Source: Yinghuangia soli (GTDB lineage Bacteria > Actinomycetota > Actinomycetes > Streptomycetales > Streptomycetaceae). Taken from it: a stretch of DNA of 64,000 nucleotides. Where the stretch lies: contig NZ_JAKFHA010000003.1 in NCBI RefSeq assembly GCF_021502675.1, positions 404,103 through 468,102 on the forward strand, in the 5' to 3' direction. The notes under the pieces are model-generated. The model had not been told where the DNA came from, did not search any database, and was given only the letters and a program-made list of their open reading frames with translations. Shown here piece by piece: positions 35,416-43,813 of this stretch; position 1 is the first letter of the stretch; each line of letters begins with the position of its first letter. A program made the translations under genes and the position numbers.

Positions 35416-36867
35416 ATGCGATTCATCCGCCTGGCCGCATCCGCGGCCGCGCTCGCCACCGCGTCCACGGCACTCGTGGTGCTCGGCGCCGGACCCGCAG
35501 TCGCGAAATGCGAGGAGCTGCCCACCTCGTACCTCGCCTACAGCAACCCCAAAGACACTCTGATTCCGTTCCAAGGTGCCGCAAACACCAACGACGACGG
35601 CTGGGTCACGGCCAAGCCCGGCGACACCGGGACCGCCACCGAGCTCGAGGGCGTGCAGGTGTCTGTCGGCGTCGCGGTCAGCGGAACCATCGGGGCCGAC
35701 ATCAGCGCCATCGTCGCAGGTGCCAACGCTTCCCTCGGCACCACCGTCAGCACAGGCTTCACCTGGCAGGCCGGCAAGCTGCTCGGCGGGACCTTTCCCG
35801 GTCCCGCGACGAAGCGGTCCTGGGCCTACTTCTCCGGCACAGAGTTCACCGTCACCAAGTACGTCCTGGCGGTCGGCACGTGCCAGTACAGCGTCCTGAA
35901 CAGCGTCAAGGTTGTCGCCCCGGACGCGGAAGGGAAGGGCTACAGGACCGTCGCGCTCCAACCGCTCTCCGAGATCTTCCCGGACAAGTCCGCCGCGTCC
36001 CAGGAGTCCAGCGCAGCCGGCAGCACCCCCTTTGTCGCATACCGGCAGCTGCGTACCAACGAGTTCGGCGCCCGGTACGCGGACCCGCGCGACAGGGTCA
36101 GCGGCACCGCGGACCTGCCCACGCCGCCCGAGCCGGAGCATCCCGACGGCGTGGCATCCGTCTACGGGATCCTCGCCGACGGCCGCCTCACCTACACGAG
36201 CATCGACGTCGCCAACGGCAACCGGGCGCACCTGTCCATCTCGACCAGGCCCCTCGGCTTCACCCCCAAGGCCCTGGCCACCCTCAACTTCAACACCCTC
36301 CTGGTCACCTCCACCGCGGGACGCCTGTACCGCGTCGACGTCGACTCGGTCAGCACCGGCACCCTTACCTTCGCGGCGCCAGTTGACCTGGGCGGCGGCT
36401 GGACACACGACCTGCTCACCTACGACGGCAGCGGCAAACTCTTCGGCATCGCCGCCGGCACGCTGCGCCGCTACACCGTCCACACCGCCAAACCCACCGC
36501 ATCGGGCATCACCGGCGACGGCATCGTCGGCACCGGATTCACCCTCAAGACCCTCACCTCCACCGCCCCCGACTGGATCCTCGGGACGACCGCCGACGGC
36601 CAACTCCTCACCTACAAGATCAACGGCGTGGGCGGGAACTGGACACGCCACCAACTGCGCTCCTCGACCTGGGAGAACATGACGCACCTGGCCTCGCCCG
36701 GCAGCGGCGTCCTCTACGGACGCCACAACTCCTCCGGCATGTACCACTACTGGGACATGGACCCGACCGACGGAAGCGGCACCGACCTGATCGGCTACGC
36801 CAACGACCCGGTGGACTCGGCAGGCTGGAGCCAGATCCTTCTCTCAGCGAACCCCAACGCCCTCTGA
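35416..36867 (+). CDS. secreted protein with tachylectin-like beta-propeller
   Basis: The 483-residue product has a Sec signal (MRFIRLAASAAALATASTAL, cleavage near AVA-K at about 35). The first mature domain (to ~residue 230) is unknown: it has a Gly/Ala/Val-rich IGADISAIVAGANASLGTTV stretch and several aromatic strands. From about 245 there are repeated blades (YGILADGRLTYTSID; LYRVDVDSVSTGTL; LFGIAAGTLRRYTV; ILGTTADGQLLTYKI; LYGRHNSSGMYHYW). These resemble tachylectin-2-type sugar-binding propellers. It is likely extracellular and glycan-binding. A 13-bp-stem terminator follows. Confidence 0.75.
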   Translation: MRFIRLAASAAALATASTALVVLGAGPAVAKCEELPTSYLAYSNPKDTLIPFQGAANTNDDGWVTAKPGDTGTATELEGVQVSVGVAVSGTIGADISAIVAGANASLGTTVSTGFTWQAGKLLGGTFPGPATKRSWAYFSGTEFTVTKYVLAVGTCQYSVLNSVKVVAPDAEGKGYRTVALQPLSEIFPDKSAASQESSAAGSTPFVAYRQLRTNEFGARYADPRDRVSGTADLPTPPEPEHPDGVASVYGILADGRLTYTSIDVANGNRAHLSISTRPLGFTPKALATLNFNTLLVTSTAGRLYRVDVDSVSTGTLTFAAPVDLGGGWTHDLLTYDGSGKLFGIAAGTLRRYTVHTAKPTASGITGDGIVGTGFTLKTLTSTAPDWILGTTADGQLLTYKINGVGGNWTRHQLRSSTWENMTHLASPGSGVLYGRHNSSGMYHYWDMDPTDGSGTDLIGYANDPVDSAGWSQILLSANPNAL

Positions 36868-36881
36868 ACCACCACCACCGC

Positions 36882-36913
36882 CGGCGCCGGATCGACACAC
36901 CGATCCGGCGCCG
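36882..36913 (+). terminator. hairpin terminator
   Basis: CGGCGCCGGATCG (36882-36894) pairs perfectly with 36901-36913 across a 6-base ACACAC loop, 15 bp after the stop of the secreted protein gene. Confidence 0.85.
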
Positions 36914-37242
36914 ACATCAGCCATTTCCCCGGCCCGGGCATCCGACGAATCGCACCCTGCAGTCCCACTCCCCGTCGCGCTCGCCGCCACCGGAAGCCCC
37001 TGACCGTCCAGGTCCTCCTGCCCCCGGGGCCCGAACCACTCGGGCAGATACGGCCACAGCACCCCCGGCCCGCAGCCATTCGACCTGCGTCAGATCACGA
37101 TCCACGACCAGCGCAACGATCGACCGGGCCGACAGTCTCAAGATCCCCAAAACGCTGCTCAGGCGGCGAGGCAGGGTTCCCGTGAAGGGACAATTCGCGC
37201 GGGGAGTTGGTGATTGTCCGGGGTTCTGCCTAGAACTGGATC
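36914..37242. other. intergenic region, no feature recognised
   Basis: I see no convincing gene in these 329 bp. A GGTTCT-GCCT-AGAACT palindrome lies just before the XRE ATG and could be its operator. Confidence 0.4.
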
Positions 37243-37617
37243 ATGTGCACCGAGTGCGTGGGCGCAACCGACCCCGATCCCGAATTCGCCGCCGAGCTGC
37301 GGCGTTGGCGTGCCGTACGGCAGCTCAGCCAGCTGGAGTTGGCCACACGCGCCGGGACCACCCAGCGGCACATCAGCTTCCTGGAACGCGGGCGGTCCCG
37401 GCCGGGCCGTACCGTCGTCGTCCGGCTGGCAGAGTCGCTCGACCTGACAGCCACGGAGACGGACACCCTTCTGCACGCCGCCGGTTACGCTCCCACCGAC
37501 GAGGCAAGGCGGCCGTCGAAGCACCCGGCAGGATGTCCGCTCTGCAGTCTGACCGGCGAGCTCTCCCTCGGGATGTTCTATCGCGCGCTCCTGCTGGGCC
37601 GGACCCGTCCGGAGTAG
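37243..37617 (+). pseudogene. XRE regulator of the MmyB type, C-terminally truncated
   Basis: The first 85 residues form a clear XRE helix-turn-helix (RWRAVRQLSQLELATRAGTT; HISFLERGRSRPGRTVVVRL; LHAAGYAP). In the MmyB-like family this is followed by a ligand-binding domain of about 170 residues. Here only 40 unrelated residues remain before the stop, and an IS256 remnant starts six bases later. Insertion or deletion probably removed the C-terminal domain. The DNA-binding part could still be made. Confidence 0.65.
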
Positions 37618-37623
37618 GACACG

Positions 37624-37950
37624 ATGGCGCCCCGAGCGCAGGAGTTGATCGAGGCCGAGACCGCGGCGAGGATCGGCGCGGAGTGGAACGAGCACACCGA
37701 GGCCTGAACCAACTTCCGCAACGGCACCGGGAGCGTGGACGACCTGGTCAAAGCCCTGGGCGCGGACACCGGGATCTCCAAGAGCGAGGTCTCGCGGATC
37801 TGCGCTGGGTTGGACGAACCGCTGACCGCGTTCCGCACGAGGCCGCTGGACCGCACTCGCTTCCCCTGCGTCTACCTGGATGAGACCTACTGCAAGACCC
37901 GCGTGAACCACCAGACCGCGTTCCGCGCCGTGGTGATCGCCACCGGCGTC
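37624..37950 (+). pseudogene. IS256-family transposase remnant
   Basis: One frame encodes pieces of an IS256 (mutator) transposase: TNFRNGTG, then DDLVKALGADTGISKSEVSR, and YLDETYCKTRVN followed by AVVIATGV. A TGA at 37705 interrupts the same frame, the N-terminal part is shortened and the C-terminal two thirds are missing. No inverted repeats are seen. It is a dead remnant. Confidence 0.85.
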
Positions 37951-37975
37951 CCGAATGTGAGACAGAGCCGTTCGC

Positions 37976-38091
37976 TTTACAGTCCCGAACGGCATCGGAG
38001 TGCGCGACAGCAAGGGACTCGCTCGCGGTCAGCTCCGTGTGCAGACTGCCAGTTGGGGCCGACTGGGCCGACTGCTCTCGGATGTGAAGAA
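37976..38091 (+). pseudogene. DUF397 fragment
   Basis: The frame reads GIGVRDSKGLARGQLRVQTA and then SWGRLGRLLSDVKNSR, which is the C-terminal half of a DUF397 protein. The N-terminal KSSYSG half is absent and the normal stop is lost. It directly follows the IS256 remnant, so an XRE/DUF397 locus was probably broken here. Confidence 0.6.
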
Positions 38092-38108
38092 CTCCCGCCA
38101 AGCAGTCC

Positions 38109-38825
38109 TCACAGCTCGGCCAGCGAACCCAGCAGCCAAGTCAGGCGTAGTTCGGTCGCCGTGGTGCGTGCCGCCTCGATCAGCGTCGCGCGTTCGGAGG
38201 CGTCCTCCGCCAATGCCTGGGCCAGGGTTGCCTGGGCGGCCGCCGTCTGGGGGCGGGCTCCGGCGGCGGCGCGGAGGTGGAGGGAGCGGCGGAGAAGCTG
38301 CTCGCCCTCTGCCTTCTCGCCTCGTTCGAAGAAGGCCAGACCGCCGAGGTGGCGGACCGCGTAGGACTCCAGCAGCAGGTCGCCCGTGTCGCGGCTCGCG
38401 GCCAGTGCCTTGCGGTAATGCGCCTCCGCGGCGTCCTTGTCCTCGGCGATGTGCTCCTGGAACGTCCCGCTGTGGAGCTCGCCCCAGCCGTGGAGTTCCT
38501 TGTCCTCCGCCGCCGCCCGGTAGCCGGCTTCGGTGGTGGCCCTGTCGTCCGGGTCCGCGTCCTCGGCGAAGAGCAGGCGGCTGTACGCGAGCTTCCCGCC
38601 CAGGTACCGCGCCTGAACCGATGCCGGATCCAGTGCCGCGACCGCCTCGGCGGCGGCCTCGCCGCCGGTCCGCTGCCAGAAGTTCCGATCGACCAGGAGC
38701 TCGGCCCGAAGCGTGGCGCCCTCGTCGCCGTCGCCCGACAACGCCAGTGCGGCATCCCATTCGCCGGCCAGGTGGAGCCGCCGGATGACAGTCGGCATCA
38801 GGCAGTAGGTGTCGTTTGCTATCAT
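38109..38825 (-). CDS. tetratricopeptide-type repeat protein
   Basis: The 238-residue all-helical protein has TPR-like units: EAGYRAAAEDKELHGWGELH, DAAEAHYRKALAASRDTGDL and EGEQLLRRSLHLRAAAGARP. The start is probably the ATG at 38825, four bases from a palindrome; MPTVIRR at 38798 is an alternative. It is divergent from a CGNR protein with only 37 bp between the start codons. A protein-binding role is inferred from the repeats. Confidence 0.7.
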   Translation of the reverse strand: MIANDTYCLMPTVIRRLHLAGEWDAALALSGDGDEGATLRAELLVDRNFWQRTGGEAAAEAVAALDPASVQARYLGGKLAYSRLLFAEDADPDDRATTEAGYRAAAEDKELHGWGELHSGTFQEHIAEDKDAAEAHYRKALAASRDTGDLLLESYAVRHLGGLAFFERGEKAEGEQLLRRSLHLRAAAGARPQTAAAQATLAQALAEDASERATLIEAARTTATELRLTWLLGSLAEL

Positions 38826-38828
38826 GGT

Positions 38829-38856
38829 ACCTACATTAGAAATGGCGAATGTAGGT
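38829..38856. promoter_or_regulatory. perfect palindrome between divergent TPR and CGNR genes
   Basis: ACCTACATT (38829-38837) and AATGTAGGT (38848-38856) are perfect 9-bp arms around a 10-bp spacer. The palindrome fills nearly the whole gap between the two start codons (38825 and 38863), so any protein bound here would control both genes. It may be the site of the CGNR protein itself. Confidence 0.65.
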
Positions 38857-38862
38857 GGTCAA

Positions 38863-39372
38863 GTGCAATTCGGCGACTACATGGGAAACGTGATCCGGCT
38901 GGCCGTCGAACTGGCCAACGCCGACGGGCTCAGTGAACCCAGTGACCTGGCCCGCCAGATGTTCGACGAGCACGAGGTCGACGCGCCAGGCGACGGGGAA
39001 CTCGGTGCACTGCCCCGGCTCGTCGGCGACGCGCTCGGCCAACTCGTCGACCGCGAACCCCCGACCGCGGTGCACCGCATGCTCGACACCTACCCCCCGG
39101 AAATGCACCTCGCCGACCACGACGGCACCCTGCACCTGCACTTCGCCCGCAACGGGGCCCCGGCTGAACAGTGGCTCGGCCGACTCATCGCCGCCAAGCT
39201 CGCCTTGGTCGCGGCCGGGGACCCGTCCGTCACCCTCGGGCGGTGCGCCGCCGAAGGCTGCCCGAACTACTTCGTCGACCAGTCCCGCAATCGCACGCGG
39301 CGCTTCTGCGGCAATACGTGCGCCAGCCGTACGACGGTCGCCGCGTACCGGGAGCGCGCCGCACGAGGCTGA
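38863..39372 (+). CDS. CGNR zinc-finger transcriptional regulator
   Basis: The 169-residue product starts VQFGDYMGNVIRLAVELANA, as CGNR proteins do. It ends in the zinc-finger domain CAAEGCPNYFVDQSRNRTRR followed by FCGNTCASRTTVAAYRERA, with four Cys ligands. GTG is chosen since AGGTGG precedes it; an upstream ATG at 38842 lies in the palindrome. CGNR proteins act as DNA-binding regulators in actinomycetes. It probably regulates itself and the divergent TPR gene. Confidence 0.85.
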   Translation: MQFGDYMGNVIRLAVELANADGLSEPSDLARQMFDEHEVDAPGDGELGALPRLVGDALGQLVDREPPTAVHRMLDTYPPEMHLADHDGTLHLHFARNGAPAEQWLGRLIAAKLALVAAGDPSVTLGRCAAEGCPNYFVDQSRNRTRRFCGNTCASRTTVAAYRERAARG

Positions 39373-39448
39373 CACACCACGCCGGCCGCAACCCAGGCCT
39401 TCGCGCGCGGCGGATCTTCGTCGACTACGGTGCGGCCATAGCGAATTC

Positions 39449-39606
39449 CGTACTTCTCCCCGGTACGTAGCTCGGCGCGGAGGCGTGGGACGCGGTCGTC
39501 CCCGGACTGCGCGAGGCCGGGCACGCGGCGTACCCGCTCACCCTGTCCGGCGTCGCCGAAAAGGCCGGCGTCGACGCCGATCTGGAGACCCATGTCCAGG
39601 ACATCG
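39449..39606 (+). pseudogene. alpha/beta-hydrolase remnant
   Basis: One plus frame reads NSVLLPGT, a stop codon, then LGAEAWDAVVPGLREAGHAA, YPLTLSGVAEKAG and DADLETHVQDIVD. This is the N-terminus of a typical actinomycete alpha/beta hydrolase (VLVPG-LGAWAWD-PGLREAGH). The start is missing, the frame has an internal TAG, and the catalytic Ser region is gone. Confidence 0.7.
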
Positions 39607-39699
39607 TCGACGGGCCGCGCCAAGCTCTACTCCAACGCCCTGGACGCCGCCTGGAAGCGCGCCGTTCCGCAAGTCGAGTATCGCGTCCATCGACACTGC

Positions 39700-39722
39700 T
39701 TGACTTGAAGCGCGGTTCAAGT
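39700..39722 (+). promoter_or_regulatory. MerR-type operator/promoter of the PPOX gene
   Basis: A perfect inverted repeat ACTTGAA-N6-TTCAAGT (39703-39709, 39716-39722) overlaps the -35 box TTGACT (39700-39705). An operator between -35 and a distant -10 is the usual arrangement for MerR/SoxR regulators. The ATG is at 39737, so the leader is very short. No merR gene is in the window. Confidence 0.6.
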
Positions 39723-39736
39723 ACGAGGGTAGGTCA

Positions 39737-40159
39737 ATGACCTCCTCGAAGATCTTCAGTCCCGCCGAGACCGCCTATCTGCTCAGCCAGCGGCTGGGGC
39801 GGCTGGCGACCGTGGCCGCGGACGGCACCCTGCAGAACAACCCGGTGGCCTTCAAGGTCAACGACATCCTCGGGACCATCGACATCCGCGGCTACCACCT
39901 CGGCGCGACCCGTAAGTTCCGCAACGTCGAGGTCAACCCCGAAGTGGCCTTCGTGGTCGACGACATCGCCTTGTACGACCCGTGGACGGTCCGCGGAATC
40001 GAGATCCGCGGCACCGCGGAAGCGTTGCGCGGGGTGGACTCGACCGACAAGTGGACCAGCCCCGAAGTCCTGCGCATTCACCCCCGACGCATCATCGTGT
40101 GGGGCCTCGATCCCGACACCCCGGGCATGCACAGTCGCAATGCCCCTGCTTCGGCCTGA
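39737..40159 (+). CDS. PPOX-class F420-dependent oxidoreductase-like protein
   Basis: The 140-residue split-barrel protein has GRLATVAADGTLQNNPVAFK near residue 21, GYHLGATRKFRNVEVNPEVA and VRGIEIRGTAEAL. This pattern is that of the pyridoxamine-phosphate-oxidase-like proteins that mostly bind F420 or FMN in actinomycetes. A cytoplasmic redox role is likely. Its promoter carries a MerR-type box, so expression probably responds to a redox or drug signal. Confidence 0.85.
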   Translation: MTSSKIFSPAETAYLLSQRLGRLATVAADGTLQNNPVAFKVNDILGTIDIRGYHLGATRKFRNVEVNPEVAFVVDDIALYDPWTVRGIEIRGTAEALRGVDSTDKWTSPEVLRIHPRRIIVWGLDPDTPGMHSRNAPASA

Positions 40160-40448
40160 GTGGGCGTCGAATTCGCAGGCCCATGATTCAGGCTCGCCGG
40201 ATCGTGGGACCGCTTGCCGTTCGAGCGGTCTGGCGGTCGTGTCCCTGCCGGGATGCGGGCGTGGCGAGAGCGCAGTATCCGAGCGACTTGCCGGACGATC
40301 GGCCGCACTGTCCGGCGTCCGCTGTGCGTCCGTCAACTCCCCTGCGGTTGCTCAAGTTTGCCCAAAGTGTCGGTTGAGGGACCGGCGCTGGCCCTATCGT
40401 CGGGACAACGCGGGCCGACCGTGGCCCGCTCGGCCATTGGGGGGCCTT

Positions 40449-41048
40449 GTGCTGACGATCAGAGGCAACGCGTCGCAGAGGTTGCGGCAGCTCGCCGACC
40501 AGTTCATCCGGAACGTGGTCGCGGTCCACAACGCCACCATCCAGACCGTCGTGGCCGACCCGCATATCCGGCTCATGGTGCTGGTCGACGTCGTCGAGAG
40601 CGATTCCTCGGACTCCGAAGGCACGGACCGGCTGCAGAACACCCGCATCGGCTGGGTGGCGCCGGACAGCGAGATCACGATCACCATGGAGATCGCCCCC
40701 GACGGCAACGGCCTGTACGACGGCCTCCTGCACGAGCTCATCCTGCACGTGGCGCCCGCGGCGCTGAAGCACGCGACTGCGATCGCCCGGCATGCCGCGC
40801 CCGTATACCCGGTCTCCGACGCAGCCATCCAGGCCGAGGAAGCACAGGAGCACGCGGCCCAGGCGGCGTGGCAGACGATGGCCGACATCAGCGTGGCCTC
40901 GGGCATCGGCGGGCTGCTGGACGCGGTGATCATGGACACGTGTGCGCACAGCAAGGCCATCGCGAGGGCCGTGGTCAACACGCTGCGGCAGAATCACCGC
41001 ATCAGCGACGTGACAGCGGGCGAACTGCTACAAGAAATCAACTCGTAA
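40449..41048 (+). CDS. hypothetical protein, 199 residues
   Basis: The frame has strong GC3 bias. The product reads VLTIRGNASQRLRQLADQFI at the start, has an acidic ESDSSDSEG loop, and is helical in its C-terminal half (AEEAQEHAAQAAWQTMADIS). GTG at 40449 is the likely start; the ribosome binding site is weak. I do not recognise the family and see no membrane segments. It is followed by a GC-rich hairpin. Neighbours give no clue to function. Confidence 0.6.
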   Translation: MLTIRGNASQRLRQLADQFIRNVVAVHNATIQTVVADPHIRLMVLVDVVESDSSDSEGTDRLQNTRIGWVAPDSEITITMEIAPDGNGLYDGLLHELILHVAPAALKHATAIARHAAPVYPVSDAAIQAEEAQEHAAQAAWQTMADISVASGIGGLLDAVIMDTCAHSKAIARAVVNTLRQNHRISDVTAGELLQEINS

Positions 41049-41079
41049 GCGACTGCTGGTCTTCTCGCCGCCACAACGT

Positions 41080-41102
41080 CCCGTCCTGCTTCGCAGGGCG
41101 GG
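41080..41102 (+). terminator. short hairpin terminator
   Basis: CCCGTCCTGC (41080-41089) pairs with GCAGGGCGGG (41093-41102), with one T-G pair and a TTC loop, 32 bp after the 40449 gene. Confidence 0.6.
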
Positions 41103-41260
41103 GCGTTCCGCCGATGAGGAATGCCGCCGGGCCGCAGCCCGCGAGCCTGCCAGGATCTCCAGTCGCCGACCGAGCCACCCGCTTGCCGACGGAAGACGTC
41201 CCCGAGACGAATTGGTGGTGCGCTTGCCGGGGTGCACGGTGGAAGTGGTACGGAGGGCTT

Positions 41261-41799
41261 GTGACATCCCTGATGGCCTGGTCGCCGGAACAGCCTGACT
41301 ACCTGGCGCTTCTCGACGGCTGCCGTACCTCGGCAGTGCACATGGAGCTGCGCGACGCCTATGCGGTCTCACACGAGGACGACGACTGGGCGGCGGGCTG
41401 GCCGGCGACCGCGACCCGGCGCGCAACGAAGACCGATGGTCGCCGTTCTGCGAGACCATGCTGCAGGCAACGACACGTGGCGTAGCAGTACGAAGGTTGC
41501 GCGTGGTCTCCACACCGGTCACGGAGTACGCGAAGTTCGAGTACGCCGGGACGCCGGCCAACGTGCGCTCCGGAGAGTCGGTCCGCTGGCTGCCACGCGC
41601 ACACGCTCGCGAACTGCTTTTGCCCGCAATCGACTTCTGGGTGCTGGACGGCCAGCGCCTCCTCCTCCATTACTTCGACGGGGACGGAGGCTGGCTGGGG
41701 CACGAATTCAGCGAGGCGCCCGACCTGGTCAAGGTGTACGTGGACGCCTTCGAGAGTCTCTGGGAACGCGGAATCCCCCATGAGGACTTCACGGTCTGA
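41261..41799 (+). pseudogene. DUF6879-family protein with a frameshift
   Basis: The N-terminal part (GTG 41261 after GGAGGG) reads LLDGCRTSAVHMELRDAYAV, then HEDDDWAAGW. The C-terminal part in another frame reads FCETMLQATTRGVAVRRLRV, VSTPVTEYAKFEYAGT and GESVRWLPRAHARELLLP, ending YVDAFESLWERGIPHEDFTV. Together they cover a whole DUF6879 protein, with the frame change near 41400. Either the gene is decayed or there is a one-base sequence error. These proteins occur with XRE/DUF397 systems in streptomycetes. Confidence 0.75.
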
Positions 41800-42070
41800 C
41801 GCTCTGCTCCGCCGATGACCAAATCGCCGTCGTCAGCTGTCCGGATCGCCCGTGCGGCGCCGGCAGTCCGACTGAAGGAAGTCATGGTGCGCGGCGGCCT
41901 CGGCGACCGGCGTCGATGGCGGTCAGGCGGGAGCGCTCCGGACCGTGGCCGTTGCGCGTGAATAGGCAGCGTGATCGACGCTTCGGGCAGCGAGTCGCTC
42001 TTCCGCGCTGGAAGGATCGCCGTTCGACGACGGAGACCGTGGGTCGTGCGGCCAATTGTGCGGAGGACAG
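41800..42070. other. intergenic region, nothing recognised
   Basis: I see no gene in these 271 bp; the long minus-strand ORF across it is a shadow of the following genes. GGAGGACAG immediately precedes the YciI start. Confidence 0.5.
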
Positions 42071-42388
42071 GTGCAGTTCTTGTTGATCGCCTTCGACGGA
42101 GTCGATGAGGGCGCGGCGGGACGGCGTCTCGCGGCTCGGGAGGCGCATATCGAGCTCGGCGATGAGATGGTCGCCGCCGGGCGCATGCTGTTCGGCACGG
42201 CGATCCTCGACGACGAGGGCCGGATGATCGGGTCCATGCTGGTTCTGGACTTCCCGAGCCGTGCGGAGCTGGACGCCTGGTTCGCCGTCGAGCCCTACGT
42301 GACCGGCAAAGTCTGGGAACGTGTCGATATCCGACCGTGTGCGGTTGGCCCGTCGTTTCGTGGCATGACCGTCGCCGGGAGAGACTGA
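42071..42388 (+). CDS. YciI-family protein
   Basis: The 105-residue protein has the YCII dimeric ferredoxin-like pattern: VQFLLIAFDG at the start, REAHIELGDEMVAAGRMLFG, MIGSMLVLDFPSRAELDAWF and PYVTGKVWERVDIRP. YciI proteins are small enzymes or binding proteins of mostly unknown reaction; a conserved His-Asp pair is thought to be catalytic. GTG follows GGAGGACAG. The methyltransferase gene starts two bases after the stop, so they are co-expressed. Confidence 0.85.
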   Translation: MQFLLIAFDGVDEGAAGRRLAAREAHIELGDEMVAAGRMLFGTAILDDEGRMIGSMLVLDFPSRAELDAWFAVEPYVTGKVWERVDIRPCAVGPSFRGMTVAGRD

Positions 42389-42389
42389 G

Positions 42390-43268
42390 ATGTCATCCAC
42401 GAACAGCGGACGAGGGGACGCGGCGGAGCCGGAACCCGGTCTCGACCCATTGGCCAGGACGGCGTTGTGGACCGCTGCGATGCGCGCCCGCGAGCACGCA
42501 CGCCCCGACCGGCTGTTCTCGGAACCGCTGGCGCACGCGCTGGCCGGCGACGAGGGACCGCGGATCATGCACCTGTTCGAACGCGACGTCCAACGCGGTG
42601 TCGAGGACCCGGCGCTCGCGGTGCGGACGCGTTTCCTCGACGAGGAGCTCCTGCGGCACGCCGACCGCGGGATCAGGCAGTTCGTGTTCGTGGCCGCAGG
42701 TATGGACACCCGTGCCTACCGGCTGACGTGGCCCGCCGGGACAGCGGTCTACGAGCTGGACCGCCCCTCCCTGCTCGCCGTCAAGGGGTCGGTGATCGAA
42801 GCATCCGGCGCCGACCCCGGGTGCGCTCGCGTGGACGTGGGCGTCGACTTGCTTGCCGACTGGCAGACACCGCTGCGCGCTGCGGGCTTCGATCCGGGCG
42901 TACCGACCGCGTGGCTTGTCGAAGGCCTGCTGTACTTCCTCACCGGGACCGAGCGTGACACCTTGCTGCGGCAACTCGCCGACATGTCACGGCCCGGGAG
43001 CCGTCTGCTGGCCGACTACGTGGGGCAGAGCGTTCTGGACGGACCCGGCATGCGCGCCTGGCGCGAACGCATGGCCGAGCAGGGGCATCCATGGAAATCG
43101 GGATGCGACACACCCGAGGACCTCTTGGCGGACCTGGGGTGGTCCGCCAAGGTCACCGCCTACGGAGACCCCGAGGCCGACTTCGGACGCTGGGACCACG
43201 CCACGATCGAGCCCGGAACTCCTGGCACCCGCGGGCGCTACCTCATCTCCGCCACGATCGACGCGTAA
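42390..43268 (+). CDS. class I SAM-dependent methyltransferase (LCMT/PPM-like family)
   Basis: The 292-residue enzyme has the hallmarks of the actinobacterial SAM methyltransferase family related to leucine carboxyl methyltransferase: ALAVRTRFLDEELLRHADRG, FVFVAAGMDTRAYRLTWPAG, VYELDRPSLLAVKG and AWLVEGLLYFLTG. The substrate is unknown. It is tightly coupled to the YciI gene. A second member of the same superfamily is at 60989. Confidence 0.88.
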   Translation: MSSTNSGRGDAAEPEPGLDPLARTALWTAAMRAREHARPDRLFSEPLAHALAGDEGPRIMHLFERDVQRGVEDPALAVRTRFLDEELLRHADRGIRQFVFVAAGMDTRAYRLTWPAGTAVYELDRPSLLAVKGSVIEASGADPGCARVDVGVDLLADWQTPLRAAGFDPGVPTAWLVEGLLYFLTGTERDTLLRQLADMSRPGSRLLADYVGQSVLDGPGMRAWRERMAEQGHPWKSGCDTPEDLLADLGWSAKVTAYGDPEADFGRWDHATIEPGTPGTRGRYLISATIDA

Positions 43269-43813
43269 CACGTATCGCGTGACGCGACGCGTCTCCGAGG
43301 ATGTCCAGCACGAGTGCCGTGCCCGGGCTGGTTCGACGGCAGGGGCGCGCTCAGGCGGGTGGGCAATCAGGTTGCTCGGGGGACCGGCTGTCGGCGTGCT
43401 GCCGGGACAGCTTTGCGCCGAACAAAGCGGCGTGGCATCAGGGTCATCACAGCCCAGGACAACCGCGGCTCGGCGCGTTCCTCCACACCTACAACCACCA
43501 CCGCTGCCACACCGCACTCGACGGCCACCCACCCATCAGCCGCGTCAACAACCCTGCGAGTCAAGGCTTTCCCCTGCGCTACGTCGGCGGTCTTAGGCCG
43601 CCTTAGTCCGACTCAGGCGGTCTTCGCCGGTCTCAGGTCCGCACGCGGCGGCGTTCCCGTCTGCTTAGGTAGCGGTCCTCGCGCCTAAGGCGGCAGCCGG
43701 CCCGCAAGATCGGGCATTCGCCCGATGCCCGGGCCCCTGCTGGAACGAGAACCTTGAGCCACACCGGAAAGCGGAAGAGCCGCCGACCGGAACCCCTCAA
43801 GGAGACCGACACC
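43269..43813. other. gene-poor stretch holding a transposase remnant
   Basis: Apart from the IS481 remnant (43470-43560) I see no gene. AAGGAGA at 43799-43805 serves the small gene that follows. Confidence 0.5.
43470..43560 (+). pseudogene. IS481-type transposase C-terminal remnant
   Basis: The frame reads FLHTYNHHRCHTALDGHPPI followed by SRVNNPA. This is the C-terminal end of IS481-type DDE transposases (YNHHRPHTALGG-PP-SRV). The catalytic core is missing. Confidence 0.75.

Noticed and set aside
35089-36747. A 552-residue minus-strand ORF opposite the secreted lectin-like gene
   Set aside because: The plus strand has a signal peptide, propeller blades, ribosome binding site and terminator; the minus ORF is its shadow.
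40793-41040. Metalloprotease motif in the hypothetical protein at 40449
   Set aside because: The HELILH string has the wrong spacing for HExxH and no other metalloprotease feature is present.
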